Shown in pieces: positions 22,414 to 33,661 of a stretch of DNA of 64,000 nt. Made by a program: the position numbers and the translations under genes. Source of the DNA: Diabrotica undecimpunctata (Eukaryota; Arthropoda; Insecta; Coleoptera; Chrysomelidae). Below the pieces are notes generated by a model. It saw only the letters and a list, made by a program, of their open reading frames with translations. It had not been told where the DNA came from and ran no database searches. Position 1 is the first letter of the stretch. Each line of letters starts with the position of its first letter. The stretch covers positions 3,472,001 through 3,536,000 of the forward strand of contig NC_092806.1 of NCBI RefSeq assembly GCF_040954645.1, given 5' to 3'.

Positions 22414-23605
22414 TTTATTTATTTATTTAGCGTATGGACTTTCACAGTACGATAAATATACAAATACAATAATATATACATATATATTAAATATATTATT
22501 TAAATACTAAAGATAGAATGAATGACACTAAATATTAATGTCCAATTTACATAGCCATTCAATTGCTTCTGGGGAACATTCCGCAAAGTCCTGGAGGTTT
22601 CCACGGTAGGCACGATTCAAGCAGTCTGAAACACAATGGCTTATGGTCTGTCTAGATTGTCCGCAATCGCACTGTGGACTTCCTGCACGACCCCACCTGA
22701 ACAGCGAATCAGCACATTTACCATATCCGGTACGTATGCGATTAAGCCTTGCCCAAGTGGATTTGATCCGATGAAACCCTGAGTTGGGGTGGATATCTTA
22801 ATATAGTCCGATTCTACTGTTGGCATCCATCTTGTTGTCCATTGCCTAGGTATATCATAGGAATTACCAATTTTTCGGACAGATCGTATTGGAGGATTTC
22901 TAGATCTCAGTCGCTGTTGCTCTTTTGAGATGTCTGGGATATCTTGATGTATTGGTAATTGTACGTTGGCTACAATTTTCTGGTACTCTCTCACAAATGC
23001 TGCTGTACGGCGTAGATCTGGTGGAGCAATATTGCTCAGAGTAGGCAGCCATCTCACTGGCGTTGGTTTTATTGTTCCAGTGATTATTCTCATGGTTTGG
23101 TTAAGTTGGACATCGATTTTGCTTGTATGTGCACTATTTAGCCATACTGGTGCACAATATTCTGCCACTGAAAAAACCAAAGCTAGAGCAGAGGTCCGAA
23201 GAGTATCTGCAGAAGCACCCCAAGTTGTTCCAGCAAGTTTTGATATTAAGTTATTTCTTGTTCTTAGTTTACCGGCTGCGTTTGTAAGATGACTTTTGAA
23301 GGTGAGTGTTCTATCAAGTGTGACGCCTAGATATTTGGGGTTGTTGTTATGTTTGATAGCTGTATCATTTAGAGTTACATTGAGAGTATCGCCCGCAAGT
23401 TGATTCGACAGGTGAAAGAGACACGTTTCAGTTTTGCTTGTGTTAGGACGTAAGCGCCAGTTCTTAAAATAGTTACTTAGTGTAGTTAAGTCCTCGTTTA
23501 GAGCTCGTTCTCCTGCTTCTTTACTATTATCTTGGAAGCCAATGGCCAGGTCGTCAGCATAAGCAAATTTTCTCGATTTTATTTCAGGTATATCTGCTGT
23601 ATAAA
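22414..23605 (-). mobile_element. 5'-truncated Jockey-like LINE (family J)
   Basis: Minus strand. The copy starts just before the catalytic block, IKSRKFAYADDLAIGFQDN. NYFKNWRLRPNTSKTETCLF, PKYLGVTLDRTLTFKSHL, AEYCAPVWLN and QTMRIITGTIKPTPVRWLP follow, all in one open frame from about 23600 down to about 22790. A one-base frameshift there moves the C-terminal Cys/His knuckle (KCADSLFRWGRAGSPQCDCG, SRQTISHCVSDC) to another frame ending near 22528. The 3' end is CCATACG followed by a TAAA-type tail. The paralogue at 42615-44585 has the same protein layout and tail. Confidence 0.9.
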
Positions 23606-23997
23606 TGTAGTTACTTCATCATACTTAGACATATTTTTTGTTTTCAAATCACGGCAGATGCAAAAAACCTTCTTGCAAGTAATTTATAGTACCCCAGTGC
23701 AAAAGTACTGTTAGAAGTACACCCGATAAATTGTTTTTTCGTATTCCAAATGACGCAAAACTATGAAAACAATGGTGTAAGGTATTGAGGAGAGATAATG
23801 TATCTCTAATGTCGTATTTATATTGTTGTGAAGATTATTTTAATGGAAGTATGTTATATTTTTATATAATATAGTATGAATTAATTGGAAGTAAGTTTTG
23901 CATTAACTATTATGTACTAAAAAATTCGGTTTAAAACTAACCTAATCTAGTTTAGAAATAATAAAAACTTTACTTATTTCTACCGTAATTTTAATTA
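23606..23997. other. A+T-rich DNA, nothing recognised
   Basis: Short gap between the Jockey-like LINE and the hAT element. Confidence 0.5.
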
Positions 23998-24005
23998 GTT
24001 ATTAT
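23998..24005. repeat. Left 8-bp TSD of hAT element
   Basis: GTTATTAT, repeated exactly at 26901-26908. Eight bases is the hallmark TSD length of hAT transposons. Confidence 0.95.
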
Positions 24006-24025
24006 TAGACTTCGGCAAATATGCA
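24006..24025 (+). repeat. hAT 5' terminal inverted repeat
   Basis: Twenty bases, exact inverse of 26881-26900. Confidence 0.97.
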
Positions 24026-24579
24026 TATTGCATATTTTGCATATTGTGCATATTTTATGCAAATATTTCATATTTTGGCATATTTGTATAAAAGTTTGCA
24101 TAAAGTGCATAAAAGTTCAGATTTTTATACTGTATTTGAAAATTTTTAAACATACCAATTTATTTCAATTCTTGTATAAAATTTTGTAGTCATTTTAATC
24201 AAGAAATGATCTAAGTACGTAATCTCTACAGGTACAAAACATTTACAATTTCAAAGAAGATCAATTTAAGTAGCCCTCAACATTCTTAGAAAGTTTCGGT
24301 CACTGAGGCATTCAGTTATTGGATAATCGCTAAGGGTTCGCTCATTTGCATTTTATGATCTAATCCCCAAATCTATCTAGAATTTATTGTATCTTAACAG
24401 CAGGTAAACGGCTAATAGTTTTGTTTCTAATTTAGGGATTTTCCAAAATCTCCCAGTTTATTGAATTAGGTACCTAAACATTTCTAATTTGATGCTCAGA
24501 TTTGTAAATCATTTTTGTTTTGATATTCAAAGCGTAAACACTCGTTGTGCGTAACAAAAAGGAAGATTGTGATTTTATA

Positions 24580-26667
24580 ATGCCTAAAACAACCAGTGCT
24601 TCAACTTGGATTAAACCTTATAAAGAGCTGTCTATGGATATGGGAAAAATCTACTGTTCAGTCTGTGGCAAAATTGTAAGTATCTAATATTTTCTATTAA
24701 ATATCTAATATTTCATACATACAGGGTGTTTCCAAATGACACTTACAACGTTTGACTGTAGATACTTCTCGAAAAATTGAACAAAACGATATAGTTAATG
24801 AGGGGTCAAACTTATTTACTTTTCGAGATACAGGGTGTTAAAATTAAAAAAAATTAAATTCTTTTAGTTAATAACAACAATAACTTTAAAACCAATAAAC
24901 GTATTTACTTGAAATTTAGTACTCGTAGGTTGTTTTTAAATGAAAAATAGCTTCCTTTAGTGAGAAAAAATTGTCCATGGTACAATACAATGGTGTGTAT
25001 TTAGAAAAATTTTTCACCTTTACTTTTTTTTATGAAGTCAGCTATTCTAAAACACAATTATTTTTATTGTAATTGAATTAACAAATTAAAAACTTTTGTT
25101 GAATTTTAAAATAAGTTATATGATGTACTAATGGTTAGTAACAAAAACTAATTTGTGGATTAATACTGCATTTAAAACACTTAGCGAGTGTTTTTTTTTC
25201 CAAACCAGTTATTTGATTAACCAAAAACACCTTGTATATTTTTATATTTTAAAGGTTGGGTTAAAATAAAGGTATTTTTTTTATTTATAGATAGCATGTG
25301 AGAAGAAATTTCAGATAGACCAACATGTGAGAACTGCTTCACACATTGCAAAAAAAGGAAAAATAGGAGGAAAACATCAAACTTCAATGGCTAAATGTTT
25401 CCAATCTACTTCAAAAAAATTAGATGAGCAAGAAACTTTTAATGAAGACTTGTGTCGCGCATTAGTGTCTGCAAACATACCGCTTTCAAAATTAGCAAAT
25501 GTAAATTTTAGTTCGTTTCTAAAAAAATATTGCAAACTTAATGTTCCAAGTGATCGGTCTCTAAGAAGAAATAATGTGAACGGGCTATACTCGTCGGTGT
25601 TAATTAATATTAAGGAAGAAATTGCAGATAATTATTTTTACATATCTGTAGACGAAACCACTGATTCCTCAGGAAAGTATATTGCTCATTTATTGATTGG
25701 TGTTCTTAAAGAAGATACCTTACCAAAATCTCATCTTATTTCATGCCAGCAACTTGAGAAAACAAATGCTTTAACAATTTCGCGTTTTATACAAGAAACA
25801 TTAGCAACTTTTTTTCTTCCGACAACTATTCCTTCTAATAAATTACTGCTTATTTTATCGGATGCTGCTCCTTATATGGTGAAAGCAGGACAAAATTTAA
25901 AAATATTTTTCCCAGATTTAATACATGTTACTTGTGTAGCGCATGGATTAAACAGAGTTGCAGAGGAAATACGAAAAAAGTTTCCTCTTGTAAATACCAT
26001 GATATCCAGTGTCAAAAAAGTATTTCTTAAATCTCCTATAAGAATTCAACTTTATAAAGAAATGCTACCTAACATTCCTCTTCCACCACCACCTATTTTA
26101 ACGCGATGGGGAACATGGTTAGAAGCAGCTAATTTTTATGCAGATCATTTTGTTAAAATAAAGAACATAATTAATACGTTAACAGATGAAAGTTCCCAAT
26201 CTCTTTTGGATTCTCTACAAACTTTTCAGGGTAACTTGCTTCAACAAGAACTTTCATTTATAAAATCAAATTTTAGTTTTGTTCAAAAAACAATTACTCA
26301 GTTAGAATCACCAAAACTGTCATTGTTCGAAAGTACAGCATTAATAAAAGAATTTGCGTCATGTTGTCGGAACGTTAGAGGTAATATTGGAAAAGATATT
26401 TAAAAAAAATTTGAAGCTACTATGGAAAAAAATAAAGGTTACCATATTCTTTCTGAAGTAGTCAGTGTTCTAGCTGGAAATATTTCGGAAACAATTAATT
26501 TAGAACCAAATGTTTTGGTTAGTTTGAAAAATGCTCCCGTTACATCAGTTGATGTTGAACGAAGTTTTTCCATATATAAATATATGTACTCAGACAGAAG
26601 CCACAAGTTTTTGTTAGAAAATTTTGAACACCACTTGGTCATTTATTGTTACCATAATTCTAAATAA
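24580..26667 (+). pseudogene. hAT transposase, two exons, one nonsense codon
   Basis: Exon 1 is 24580-24675 (32 codons from ATG; donor GTAAGT) and exon 2 starts at 25291 after TTATTTATAG. The join is in phase and completes a BED-like zinc finger: YCSVCGK in exon 1, HVRTASH in exon 2. Downstream lie the RNase-H motifs FYISVDETTDSSGKYIAH (first Asp, about residue 153), LLILSDAAPYMVKAG (second Asp, about 223) and VTCVAHGLNR (C..H). Then RWGTWLEAANFYADHF and the C-terminal dimerisation domain NAPVTSVDVERSFSIYKYMY. The predicted product is about 490 residues. The overall layout recalls CGGBP1-like hAT proteins. TAA at 26401-26403 interrupts it after about 402 residues, but the frame continues intact for 87 codons, so the break is recent. 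It would excise and reinsert the element in the nucleus. No other frameshift is seen. Confidence 0.93.
24719..25237. mobile_element. MITE-like element filling most of the hAT intron
   Basis: ATACAGGGTGTTT (24719-24731) and AAACACCTTGTAT (25225-25237) form a 13-bp inverted repeat with one mismatch, enclosing about 520 bp without coding capacity. A further ACAGGGTGTT lies at 24830-24839. Related ACCCTGTAT strings occur at 54856-54960. The element is wholly within the intron 24676-25290, and both splice sites lie outside it. Superfamily unknown. Confidence 0.6.
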
Positions 26668-26880
26668 GTTTATTCATACTTAAAAATGATGTAGTTACTT
26701 AAAATAAATGTAAATCTTAATGAATAGTAGGAAATATTTAGTTATGTACACTTTTTTTTAAAATAAAATTGTTACTATTTTACGATTTTTTTATTTATTT
26801 GTATGCATATTTTGTAAAATATTTGCATATTTTCGGGTAAACACGTGCATATTTATGCGCATATTTTCTACATTTTTATT

Positions 26881-26900
26881 TGCATATTTGCCGAAGTCTA
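26881..26900 (-). repeat. hAT 3' terminal inverted repeat
   Basis: Exact inverse of 24006-24025. Confidence 0.97.
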
Positions 26901-26908
26901 GTTATTAT
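26901..26908. repeat. Right 8-bp TSD of hAT element
   Basis: GTTATTAT, identical to 23998-24005. Confidence 0.95.
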
Positions 26909-27150
26909 TCATTTTAGATTAATGATCAAATCAGATAAATGAATCAATATAATGAAATAGCAAGGAGAAAAATATAACCTAGGATTAAAGAAAGGAGTTG
27001 TGCCGCATATGCCATAAAGAATAATCTTCTCCAAGACACCTATTTCCGTAATTAGAACACTTATTGTAATCTTCACGGATTTTGTAAATAGATTGGAAAG
27101 TCAAAATAAAAAAATCATTAAAATTTTTGTTACTGAATCGCATACATTGA

Positions 27151-27570
27151 ATTTATTTATTTATTTATTCACAGGATGCCCCAATTTTTACACAAATTTA
27201 ACCAAAATAGAATATATCAACCATAAAAAATACTGCTACTAAATAATGTTAGACAAATGATTAAATTAAAATAAATTAAATTTTCCTTAAAATATTATTA
27301 AAATAAAATGAGTATTCCAAGTTAAAGGTCACTCATCTTCGATCCCTAATATACTCAGTCAAAGAGTGCGGAAATCTTACAGATTTTATATCTACCAAAT
27401 CATAAGTTTGATTAAAGGCATTTCAGAATGTTGGAATTCTATTAATATTAGAGAAGTTGCTATAGTGTGTGTGATAGTGATTTATAGAAAACAAGGGCAT
27501 GTCTCTTAGTATTATAGTACTATATTTAAAGTTACACTCTAAAAGGACACTCCGTGTTCCTAATCCTGTT
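27151..27570 (-). pseudogene. 3' end of a LINE with TAAA-type tail
   Basis: Minus strand. A C-terminal-looking stretch (CNFKYSTIILRDMPLFSINH, FNQTYDLVDIKSVRFPHSLT) is followed by GGCATCCTGTGAATAAATAA-type sequence, whose A/T repeat is at 27151-27169. The protein pattern resembles the tail of Jockey/CR1-type second ORFs. No RT is present, so assignment is tentative. Confidence 0.45.
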
Positions 27571-27609
27571 ATGTCCTTCTTATTCCGTTTCTAATCCTTA
27601 TCCATATTT

Positions 27610-29240
27610 ATTCTGTTAGTGATGAAGAAATAAAATGTATAATTAAAGATATCTCAAAAAAATCCTCGGCTGGACTGGATGAGATTCCGTATTCTATGTT
27701 AACACATGTATCTCATAACATATATAAACAATTAACATTTCTAGTAAACCTAGAAACATTTCTAGTAAACCTTTCATTTCAGGAAGGGATTTTTTCTCAA
27801 ATTCTAAATACTCCTTTAGTTGTGCCTATACATAAAAAAGGTGACAAATCAAAATTTGATAACTATCGAGGCCTATCACTTTTATCAAAAAACTGTGTTT
27901 TCAAAAATATATGAGAAGGCATTTCATACACGTCTTCTCTCGTATATTAACAAGCACAACATTATAGAAAAGTCTCAATCTGGTTTCCGTGAAGGTATAA
28001 GTTTGCAAGATGCACTACTAGCGCTGTGCAATCATATTTTATCGAACTTTGATAAGGGTAATAAAGTTATCTGTTTGTTTTTTGACTTAGCACGAGCTTT
28101 TGAAACTGTAAATCATCCAATACTGCTGGAAAAACTTTATCATAGTGTTGTTAGAGGAACTGCGTTAAAGTGGATCCACACCTTTTTATCGAAAAGGTTT
28201 CAAAAAATTAAGGTAGATAATTTTTCTGATGCAATAAATGTTCGAGTAGAAAACGTGGAACAGCAATCAAGCTGTTATGTCACTCAATTTGCTGACGATA
28301 CCACAGTTGCACTAAATTCCAATAATTTTTTTCATGTAGTACAAAAACAAACTGTCTGTAAAAAGTTTAAATAATGCCCTAATCTTAAATGGATCAAAGT
28401 CCAATATGGTAACCTTTTTACCTTCTACTATGCAGATGAGTCCATTAGTAAAACTTGACAATGGGTCAGTGGTAAATAGCCACTCCACTAAATTGTTAGG
28501 TGTTTACCTGGATTCTAATTTGTCTTGGAGCTCTCACGTTGATTATGTAGTGGGAAGATTGTCTGTACACTATTTTGTTCTATGGTAACTTAGGAATTTT
28601 GTCTCCCTAGATATCTTAAAACTTTACTATTTTGCTCATGTACAGTCAACTTTGCAATATTGGTTAGTTTGTTGGGGAAATTGTTTGCGAGTTAATGAGA
28701 TGCTTGTTCTTCAAAAAAAAATTATTCGAACCACGACGTTTAGAAGGCGCTTAGATTCCTGTAGACCGGTTTTTAAACAATTAAATATTTTAACTAATTT
28801 CGCTGTATATTTTCAGTTGCGTTGTTTATGTAAAGTCACATAGATGCAACTTTATTTGCAGAAATGATGTTTCTTTAATGAGTGGCTACAATTTATTTTC
28901 GTTACAGAAATGATGTTCGTCACTTGACCGTTGTGGGCAAGGGTCCTTACCCAACATGTGTTCGTTTGTATAATAAATTACCTAATTATGTTAAAGATTG
29001 TCAAGTTATGTCAAATATTTATGTATTTAAGAGAACAGTTAAGGACTTACTTCTGGTAAACACTTTCTATTCGATAGAGGAATAATTGCAGGCATATTTT
29101 TAACAATTTGTATGTTTTTGTGTATAATTTATTTTTTATGTACTTATGGTTTTTACTGGTCATAGATTCTATTTGACGCATTTCAGTACTTGTAAAAGTC
29201 AGATGAAATAAAGAATATTGATTGATTGATTGATTGATTG
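27610..29240 (+). pseudogene. Jockey/CR1-superfamily LINE with TTGA tail
   Basis: RT opens with VSDEEIKCIIKDISKKSSAG and LDEIPYSML, then VPIHKKGDKSKFDNYRGLSL. A frameshift near 27895 leads to SGFREGISLQDALLALCNHI, LFFDLARAFETVNH (motif A, about 28080) and TQFADDTTVALNS (catalytic Asp pair, about 28290). The GVPQGS..GPLLF block between them is deleted. After another shift come LDNGSVVNSHSTKLLGVYLD, YFAHVQSTLQYWLVCWGN, DSCRPVFKQLNILTNFAVYF and the end VRLYNKLPNYVKDC. The 3' end is a TTGA repeat (29217-29240). Several shifts and stops make it dead. The DSCRPxFKxLNILT block suggests a CR1- or Daphne-like clade. Confidence 0.85.
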
Positions 29241-29254
29241 ACTAATTGACTTGC

Positions 29255-30045
29255 ATCCAATATGGTCTGAGTTAATGTTCTATCAGATACATTGCAATAT
29301 GCAGATGCATAAGCTGTTAAAGCTGTGATCCTTTTATACCTAAGCTCTTGCCACAATGGGCAGTCATTTTAATGCTCCTTCTTCTTATTCGTCTTTGCTC
29401 AATATAAGTTCACCGTTTTTGTCCTCCACGGCACTCTATTTCCCAGTCATCTTCTCTAAGGTCTCTGTCTATCATATAATTTCCTATGTATATTTTCTAT
29501 ATGGTAGCAGATCTTTCTCTCCGTCTTCTTCCCGGCGGGTCCCAGTCCAATATTTTTTAGGCCACCTGTGCTCTGGCATTTTTTGCCCGTACCAAGGACT
29601 CTGTTTTACAACTTTTTGTAATTAAGCATTCTACTTCCATTCTGTTCTTATTCTATCCGCTCTGGTCACTTGTAAACATCAAATCTGCTCATAACGTGCG
29701 TTCAACTGTCCTTATTTTATTTCGTATTGATGTTAACATTGCTCATACTTTTGCTCCATATAGGGTAATATGGTGTAATATACTCTGAAAGACCTTTTTT
29801 TTGTTTTCTTTGGTTAGAGTGTTGTTTCAAATCCCTCAATGGAGTGCTTTCGTGGCTTGTTTTGCCTGTGCTATTTTCATTTCTATATCTTTCATACAAG
29901 TACCATCTTGGCTAATCATTGACCCTACATACTTAAAAGACTTACAACTGTTAATAGTCTTTCCTTCTTAGTTCAGATCTGCAACCTCGGATCCAATAGA
30001 TAAATATTCGGTCTTACACATATTTATCTTCATAGCTCATATTTT
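29255..30045 (-). pseudogene. RTE-like LINE, RT thumb and C-terminus
   Basis: Minus strand. Blocks are KTEYLSIGSEVADLN, then after a stop EGKTINSCKSFKYVGSMISQ and DGTCMKDIEMKIAQAKQATK. Further down are heavily mutated RVTRADRIRTE, MPEHRWPKKYW and DRDLREDDW. The order 'KTEYL', 'FKYLG', C-terminal '..HR.PKK..' and 'RGL.E.DW' equals that of LINE 4682-5890. The palm domain is missing. Confidence 0.75.
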
Positions 30046-30924
30046 TCACAGAATATGAGATCTTCACGTCATTTAATTCACAGTTGCTAATTTAGCTTCT
30101 TTGCATGAATCTACTGTCATTACATGTTTACAGTATTGTACAAAATCAAGAGGATTTGTAGATATGCTTGAAGATTGAAGCTGAAGATGATGCATTGACA
30201 ACGAAGTTATATTACGGCGCAAATAAACACCGATAATGAAATTAGACATACACATTATCCCTTTTCTGCAATAATCAACAATCTTAAGCTACGACAGAGA
30301 ATAATAAATTGTTACACATGGTCAGCTTTTGTACTGTATTGAAATCTAGACTTTGAGAATAGCCAATATAAATCTCGTAGCTACACATATAAGGTTGCGA
30401 GAAGAATAGTGCGAATACTGTGTGTGGAAAAACAATCTTCTGGTTAGAAGAGAGAGAAACGCAGAAAAAACACATTATAATAGCTAATGCAGTTTTGATA
30501 ACAGATTTCCGATGCATATGACAAACACGTTTAAATTATAAGCAATACTTTGAGAAAGAAATATGATATTCCAAAACAGTATTTTTCCAGTTTCGAATCT
30601 ATTTTTACATAGTTTCGAGTTATAGACTTTTGCAAAAGTTAACATTTTTTTATACAATTATTTTATGGCATACCATTCCATAATTTTGTGTTTTATGGTT
30701 TTGTTATCAACTCCATAATAGTGTATTTTATATTTGTGTGGGCATAAAATGTATTTTATAGTTCGTGCGGATAAAAACACAAAAACAATGTTTGATAACT
30801 TATTGATAACTCCTTTAATGAAATTAAAAAATATATAATTACAGTTATGTGTAAATACTTCATATTATTTAATTGACTTCACATAAAAATTATTTTTGAT
30901 AACTTTGTTAATAGACTTACAAAA
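30046..30924. other. A+T-rich DNA without recognised genes
   Basis: The ORFs here show no family motif. Confidence 0.5.
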
Positions 30925-30926
30925 TA

Positions 30927-31720
30927 CAGTAGACTCCCTCTATAACGAGAACTGAAATGGCAGACTAATTACCTCGTTATAAGCGGATCTCGTTATATCC
31001 AACAACAATAATATTGTGCATACATATGAATATGTAGTTTTCTAAAACATTAACTTTCTATAGTGAAGCCATTCGGAGCAATATAAGATGCTAATAAATA
31101 TTGTTTGAATGACGTTTTTAAAACAAAGTTGTTTACTTTTATTATCAATGAAATGCATTAAAACAAAAAAGAGTTGTTTACTTTTACTGTCAATGATATA
31201 TGTTAAAACAAAAAATCTGTATTCTGTAAATATGTATAAAGCGTATAAAGTTATTTTGTCATTTTTGACCGCTTTAAATTGTCCAGTATTCTATCTATCA
31301 TATTTTCTAAAGATGTGAAACAGTTTTATGCTTCTTCATTTGCGTTTTGTCCTTGGATAAAGTTTCTGACAACTTTTAAAACACTTTCCACATCTTGTCT
31401 ATTAGGACCCATATTATTAGGTGTGAATGGTCAACCCAATAGAATGACACTTGTGAATCATAAATTTTACATTTCCGATGAATCATAAATTGTAAGAAGT
31501 TTATTGCGGGCGGCCCGCAGTTAAAAAGGGTATTTATTTATAGCTACGGCCGGGCCAAAACGTAAAAAACACGTTTTGCAATCTTATTTTCTCTCGTTAT
31601 AAGCAAATTTACCTCGCTATAAAGGGTTATAGTTCTATAGAAATTTCACGGGACATCTAATGTACCTCGTTATAAGCGAAACCTCGTAATAACCGTGTTC
31701 GTTATAAAGGGAGTATACTG
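30927..31720 (-). mobile_element. pogo/Tigger-type deletion derivative, 794 bp
   Basis: Ends are CAGTAGACTCCCTCTATAAC and the inverse of CAGTATACTCCCTTTATAAC, about 23/28 identical, with TA on both sides (30925-30926, 31721-31722). CAGT ends with a TA duplication are typical of pogo/Tigger (Tc1/mariner superfamily). Variants of CTCGTTATAAGCG recur at 30971-31000, 31590-31625 and 31667-31690. The minus strand at 31255-31416 still encodes a transposase C-terminus: RQDVESVLKVVRNFIQGQNA, stop, NCFTSLENMIDRILDNL, as in Tigger/jerky proteins. The DNA-binding and DDE domains are absent, so it is a non-autonomous remnant. Confidence 0.85.
31128..31217. repeat. 45-bp tandem duplication inside the pogo-type element
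   Basis: Two copies, 31128-31172 and 31173-31217, both start GTTGTTTACTTTTA and end TTAAAACAAAAAA plus two bases. They have diverged at several positions, so the duplication is not new. Confidence 0.85.
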
Positions 31721-31722
31721 TA

Positions 31723-33660
31723 TAACAGTTTTATGTACTATTATTATTTGGTTGAGTGTATACAAAATTCGCATCACTTTGGGAATCAGATCGCTTGCAG
31801 CAATCTGTGTCGTAGCTACATGTATTAGGGCACTCTAAAATGGGCACATCGTTCTTATTGAGGTAGCTTCTCGCTAGTTACCACTATGTATATGAGTTGG
31901 GAACGGTAAGTTGGTAGTATACAGAACTTATAGATAAGGGTGATGTGCACTTACCAACAAGCGCATTTACTCCTCATTGTTGCTTATAAGTGGGGAGAAT
32001 TTGGGGAGCCTGAAATATGGAGGATGGTAACCGTATACACCTGACCTAGTAGTCATTGATGACAGCCACCAATATTTCCAGACACATAGAATAAATTTAA
32101 AAATAAGATGAAATAATTAAATGGTTTGTCTTCGTTTGTTACAGTCCATTGATTTAAAGTAATGTAGTGGGCCTACGATTTAATTTTGAACGATTACTTT
32201 CCAAGTTATCTATAATATTGTTATTTGATATTAAAACTGCTCGTTCTGTCAACTAATTGTGATTATTATTGATGTTTGAGAGAATTTTATTAATAGACTC
32301 GTTCTTCGTTGAGACAAAATTGCTAAAATATGGTGAAAATGAAATAAGTGCTTTCGATTCGTCGATAGAAATACCAGTATTACCTCTAGACAGCAATTAC
32401 TTGGAGAATTCTTTGGCAGAAAGATCGTTTAGTAACGCTAAATTTAGTAACTGCTATATTTGCCGTCAGATCAAATTTCTTTCTCTTGAGGCAAACATTA
32501 ATTCCATACGTTGCAGTAAATCTTGGAATTACTGTTAGTGGTTGTATCATTGTATCATCTTCATTGTATCGTTTTTGTGCGTTGTTGTGAATTAATCCCA
32601 AAAAATAATTTTATCTGCTGGCCAATGCAGAATTTTTTGCAATATTGCAAGGTTGGTTCTTTAGTCGTCTGAAAGTTTAACGGCAATTTCAATGCTGAGT
32701 GAGCCGTCCAGCATCCTTCTAATAACATAACAGCTATACTATAAGAAGCAATTGAGCTCGAGTTGTGACCAATAAATGAATAGTGAATGTCTTTTCAGTT
32801 TTACCAAACGTATTAAAGCAAAGTACTATTAAAGTACTAAAACTGCTAGTCAACGTCTTGATATAACTATTATCTTACTCAGCTTTTCTCACTGTTTATA
32901 ATATCCTTTTCTCGTCTTTTCTCTTACCTTTGTGTAAAGGTCATTGTACACCTATGCTCCAGAAATTCCTAGGCAAGCAAGTATCTGCACTTAAATTTGA
33001 GGATTCAGTTTTTTTTATATTTTATTACAATATCAGTCATGCATATCATGTAACTGAAAATTTTAATTTTAGATTTAATATATTAAAGTATCTTTTGAAA
33101 GGTGATGATACTTAAGTACAGGCAACGGTCTCATAGAAAATATAACTTCAGTCACTAACTGACTACATTGGGGGAAGGTCACTTTATTGCTTCCACTCAC
33201 GAAACGGATCGTAGCAAGAGTATGACTCTTTCTAATAGATATTAAAACGTCTTATGAAAGTGATCATAAAAGTCTTTTTTAATATTTCTTAGCTTGCATG
33301 AATTACAGTAGGACATAAGCTTGTACCATGTGTACTATCCATTTTTATAATTGATGTAAGTTTTAAACATACATAAGTTTTAAACATACTTGAAATTACC
33401 TTGAATTTGCTTCTTTGTCAATCAGATTAAGGCTATATTATTTTCTCTCTCTTAACACCTTATCCAAGAGAGTTTGTCGTACTTTTTGTGCCAAATCGTG
33501 TAAATATATTGTATTGTTAACACCTTTTTCGTAAATATTATAAGAGTTTTTTGACTTTTCTAGATCTCGTGCAAAACTAAGTTTTTCTAGATCTGAATGG
33601 GGAAGTTGTTGGCATAGCTGGATTGAGCATGAACAAACCGCAAGGTCTCCAACATTCATT
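31723..33660. other. Long stretch without a supported gene
   Basis: ORFs at 32269-32538 and 33438-33659 (minus) are free of stops but show no recognised domain or splice support. Confidence 0.4.
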
Positions 33661-33661
33661 C

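Larger units (their letters stand above)
24006..26900 (+). mobile_element. Near-complete hAT DNA transposon, 2,895 bp
   Basis: Ends are perfect 20-bp inverted repeats (TAGACTTCGGCAAATATGCA at 24006-24025, complement at 26881-26900) flanked by the 8-bp duplication GTTATTAT. Both subterminal regions are packed with TGCATAT/ATGCAAAT-like words (24019-24120 and 26795-26895), the usual layout of transposase-binding sites. Inside is one two-exon transposase gene in the same orientation (24580-26667). Most of its intron is a separate MITE-like sequence. With TIRs, TSD and almost the whole gene present, this is the least decayed element in the window. An in-frame TAA at 26401-26403 suggests the copy no longer encodes an active enzyme but could be moved in trans. 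Confidence 0.95.

Noticed and set aside
32269..32538. 89-codon plus-strand ORF
   Set aside because: No domain or homology recognised; overlapping open frames on both strands suggest low stop density by chance.
33438..33659. 73-codon minus-strand ORF
   Set aside because: No recognised motif, no splice support; it follows the 3' end of a LINE and fits a chance frame.
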